Assembly (NCBI GenBank): GCA_963663615.1
Contig: OY760517.1
Span: 868,001-932,000 of the forward strand
Length of the DNA stretch: 64,000 nucleotides
From: G963663615 sp963663615
Lineage (GTDB): Bacteria; Bacteroidota; Ignavibacteria; Ignavibacteriales; Melioribacteraceae
Direction of reading: 5' to 3'
The position numbers were made by a program, and so were the translations under genes. Position 1 is the stretch's first letter. Each line of letters begins with the position of its first letter. This document shows positions 63,939 to 64,000 of the stretch, piece after piece. A model generated the notes under the pieces. It saw only the letters and a program-made list of their open reading frames with translations. It had not been told where the DNA came from and made no database searches.

Positions 63939-64000
63939 TTTCCCCGAATAAAATTATTATAAAAGTGTTGATCAAACTGTATGCCAAATAAAAGGTTGTG

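Noticed and set aside
1..64000. tRNA or rRNA genes
   Set aside because: Reading the intergenic regions on both strands gave no T-loop or rRNA-like sequence; a dedicated tRNA search would settle it.

Overview
The window is AT-rich DNA from a Gram-negative bacterium on the Bacteroidota/Ignavibacteria side of the FCB group (inference). The evidence is eight secreted proteins that end in the same C-terminal type IX secretion (T9SS) sorting domain, seen as NYPNPFNPxT plus a terminal KMxLxK tail. Lipid A genes and outer-membrane barrels show an LPS-bearing outer membrane. There is no rRNA, tRNA, CRISPR array, intact transposase or prophage that I can see. It reads as chromosomal core DNA interrupted by surface-protein genes and some decayed genes.

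Layout. 1-3.8 kb: two T9SS-exported proteins (the first runs in from outside). 3.9-9 kb: aspS, pdxB and a T9SS beta-propeller protein. 9.2-10.5 kb: two lipoproteins. 10.6-14.6 kb: a four-gene ferrous-iron operon on the minus strand (DtxR regulator, membrane-anchored DtxR-FeoA fusion, split FeoB) with a DtxR-type operator in front. 14.8-16.9 kb: mrp, nfu-like and tpiA. 17.4-18.8 kb: a DUF389 membrane protein. 19.2-31.7 kb: a long plus-strand run of a GH2-like membrane protein, smc, a HAD phosphatase, lpxB, an LpxJ-like acyltransferase, lpxK and ppdK. 31.9-35.3 kb: queA, ispD, plsY and gpsA. 35.4-41.8 kb: a barrel protein and a 1593-residue modular surface protein. 42.1-44.2 kb: a broken DUF4160/DUF2442 pair and a CoA-acylating aldehyde dehydrogenase with a possible encapsulation tail. 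44.4-52.2 kb: a cluster of exported thioredoxin-fold, cysteine-pair and DUF6029 barrel proteins. 52.5-57.1 kb: a 1535-residue T9SS protein. 57.1-57.7 kb: a patch of palindromic repeats. 57.7-63.9 kb: small secreted proteins, idi, a decayed chemoreceptor, a Nudix hydrolase and hemH.

How it fits together. Envelope building dominates: lipid A (lpxB, LpxJ-like, lpxK), phospholipid precursors (gpsA, plsY), isoprenoids (ispD, idi) and many exported proteins. Iron appears twice, as Fe(II) uptake with its own regulators and as iron use (hemH, mrp, nfu). The most system-like unit is the 44.4-52.2 kb cluster, where several proteins with CxxC-type motifs sit with a TlpA-like thioredoxin, a repeat protein carrying one CxxxC pair per repeat, and an outer-membrane barrel. 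I read it as a candidate cell-surface thiol/disulfide system. All functional statements are from reading the sequence; no searches were run.
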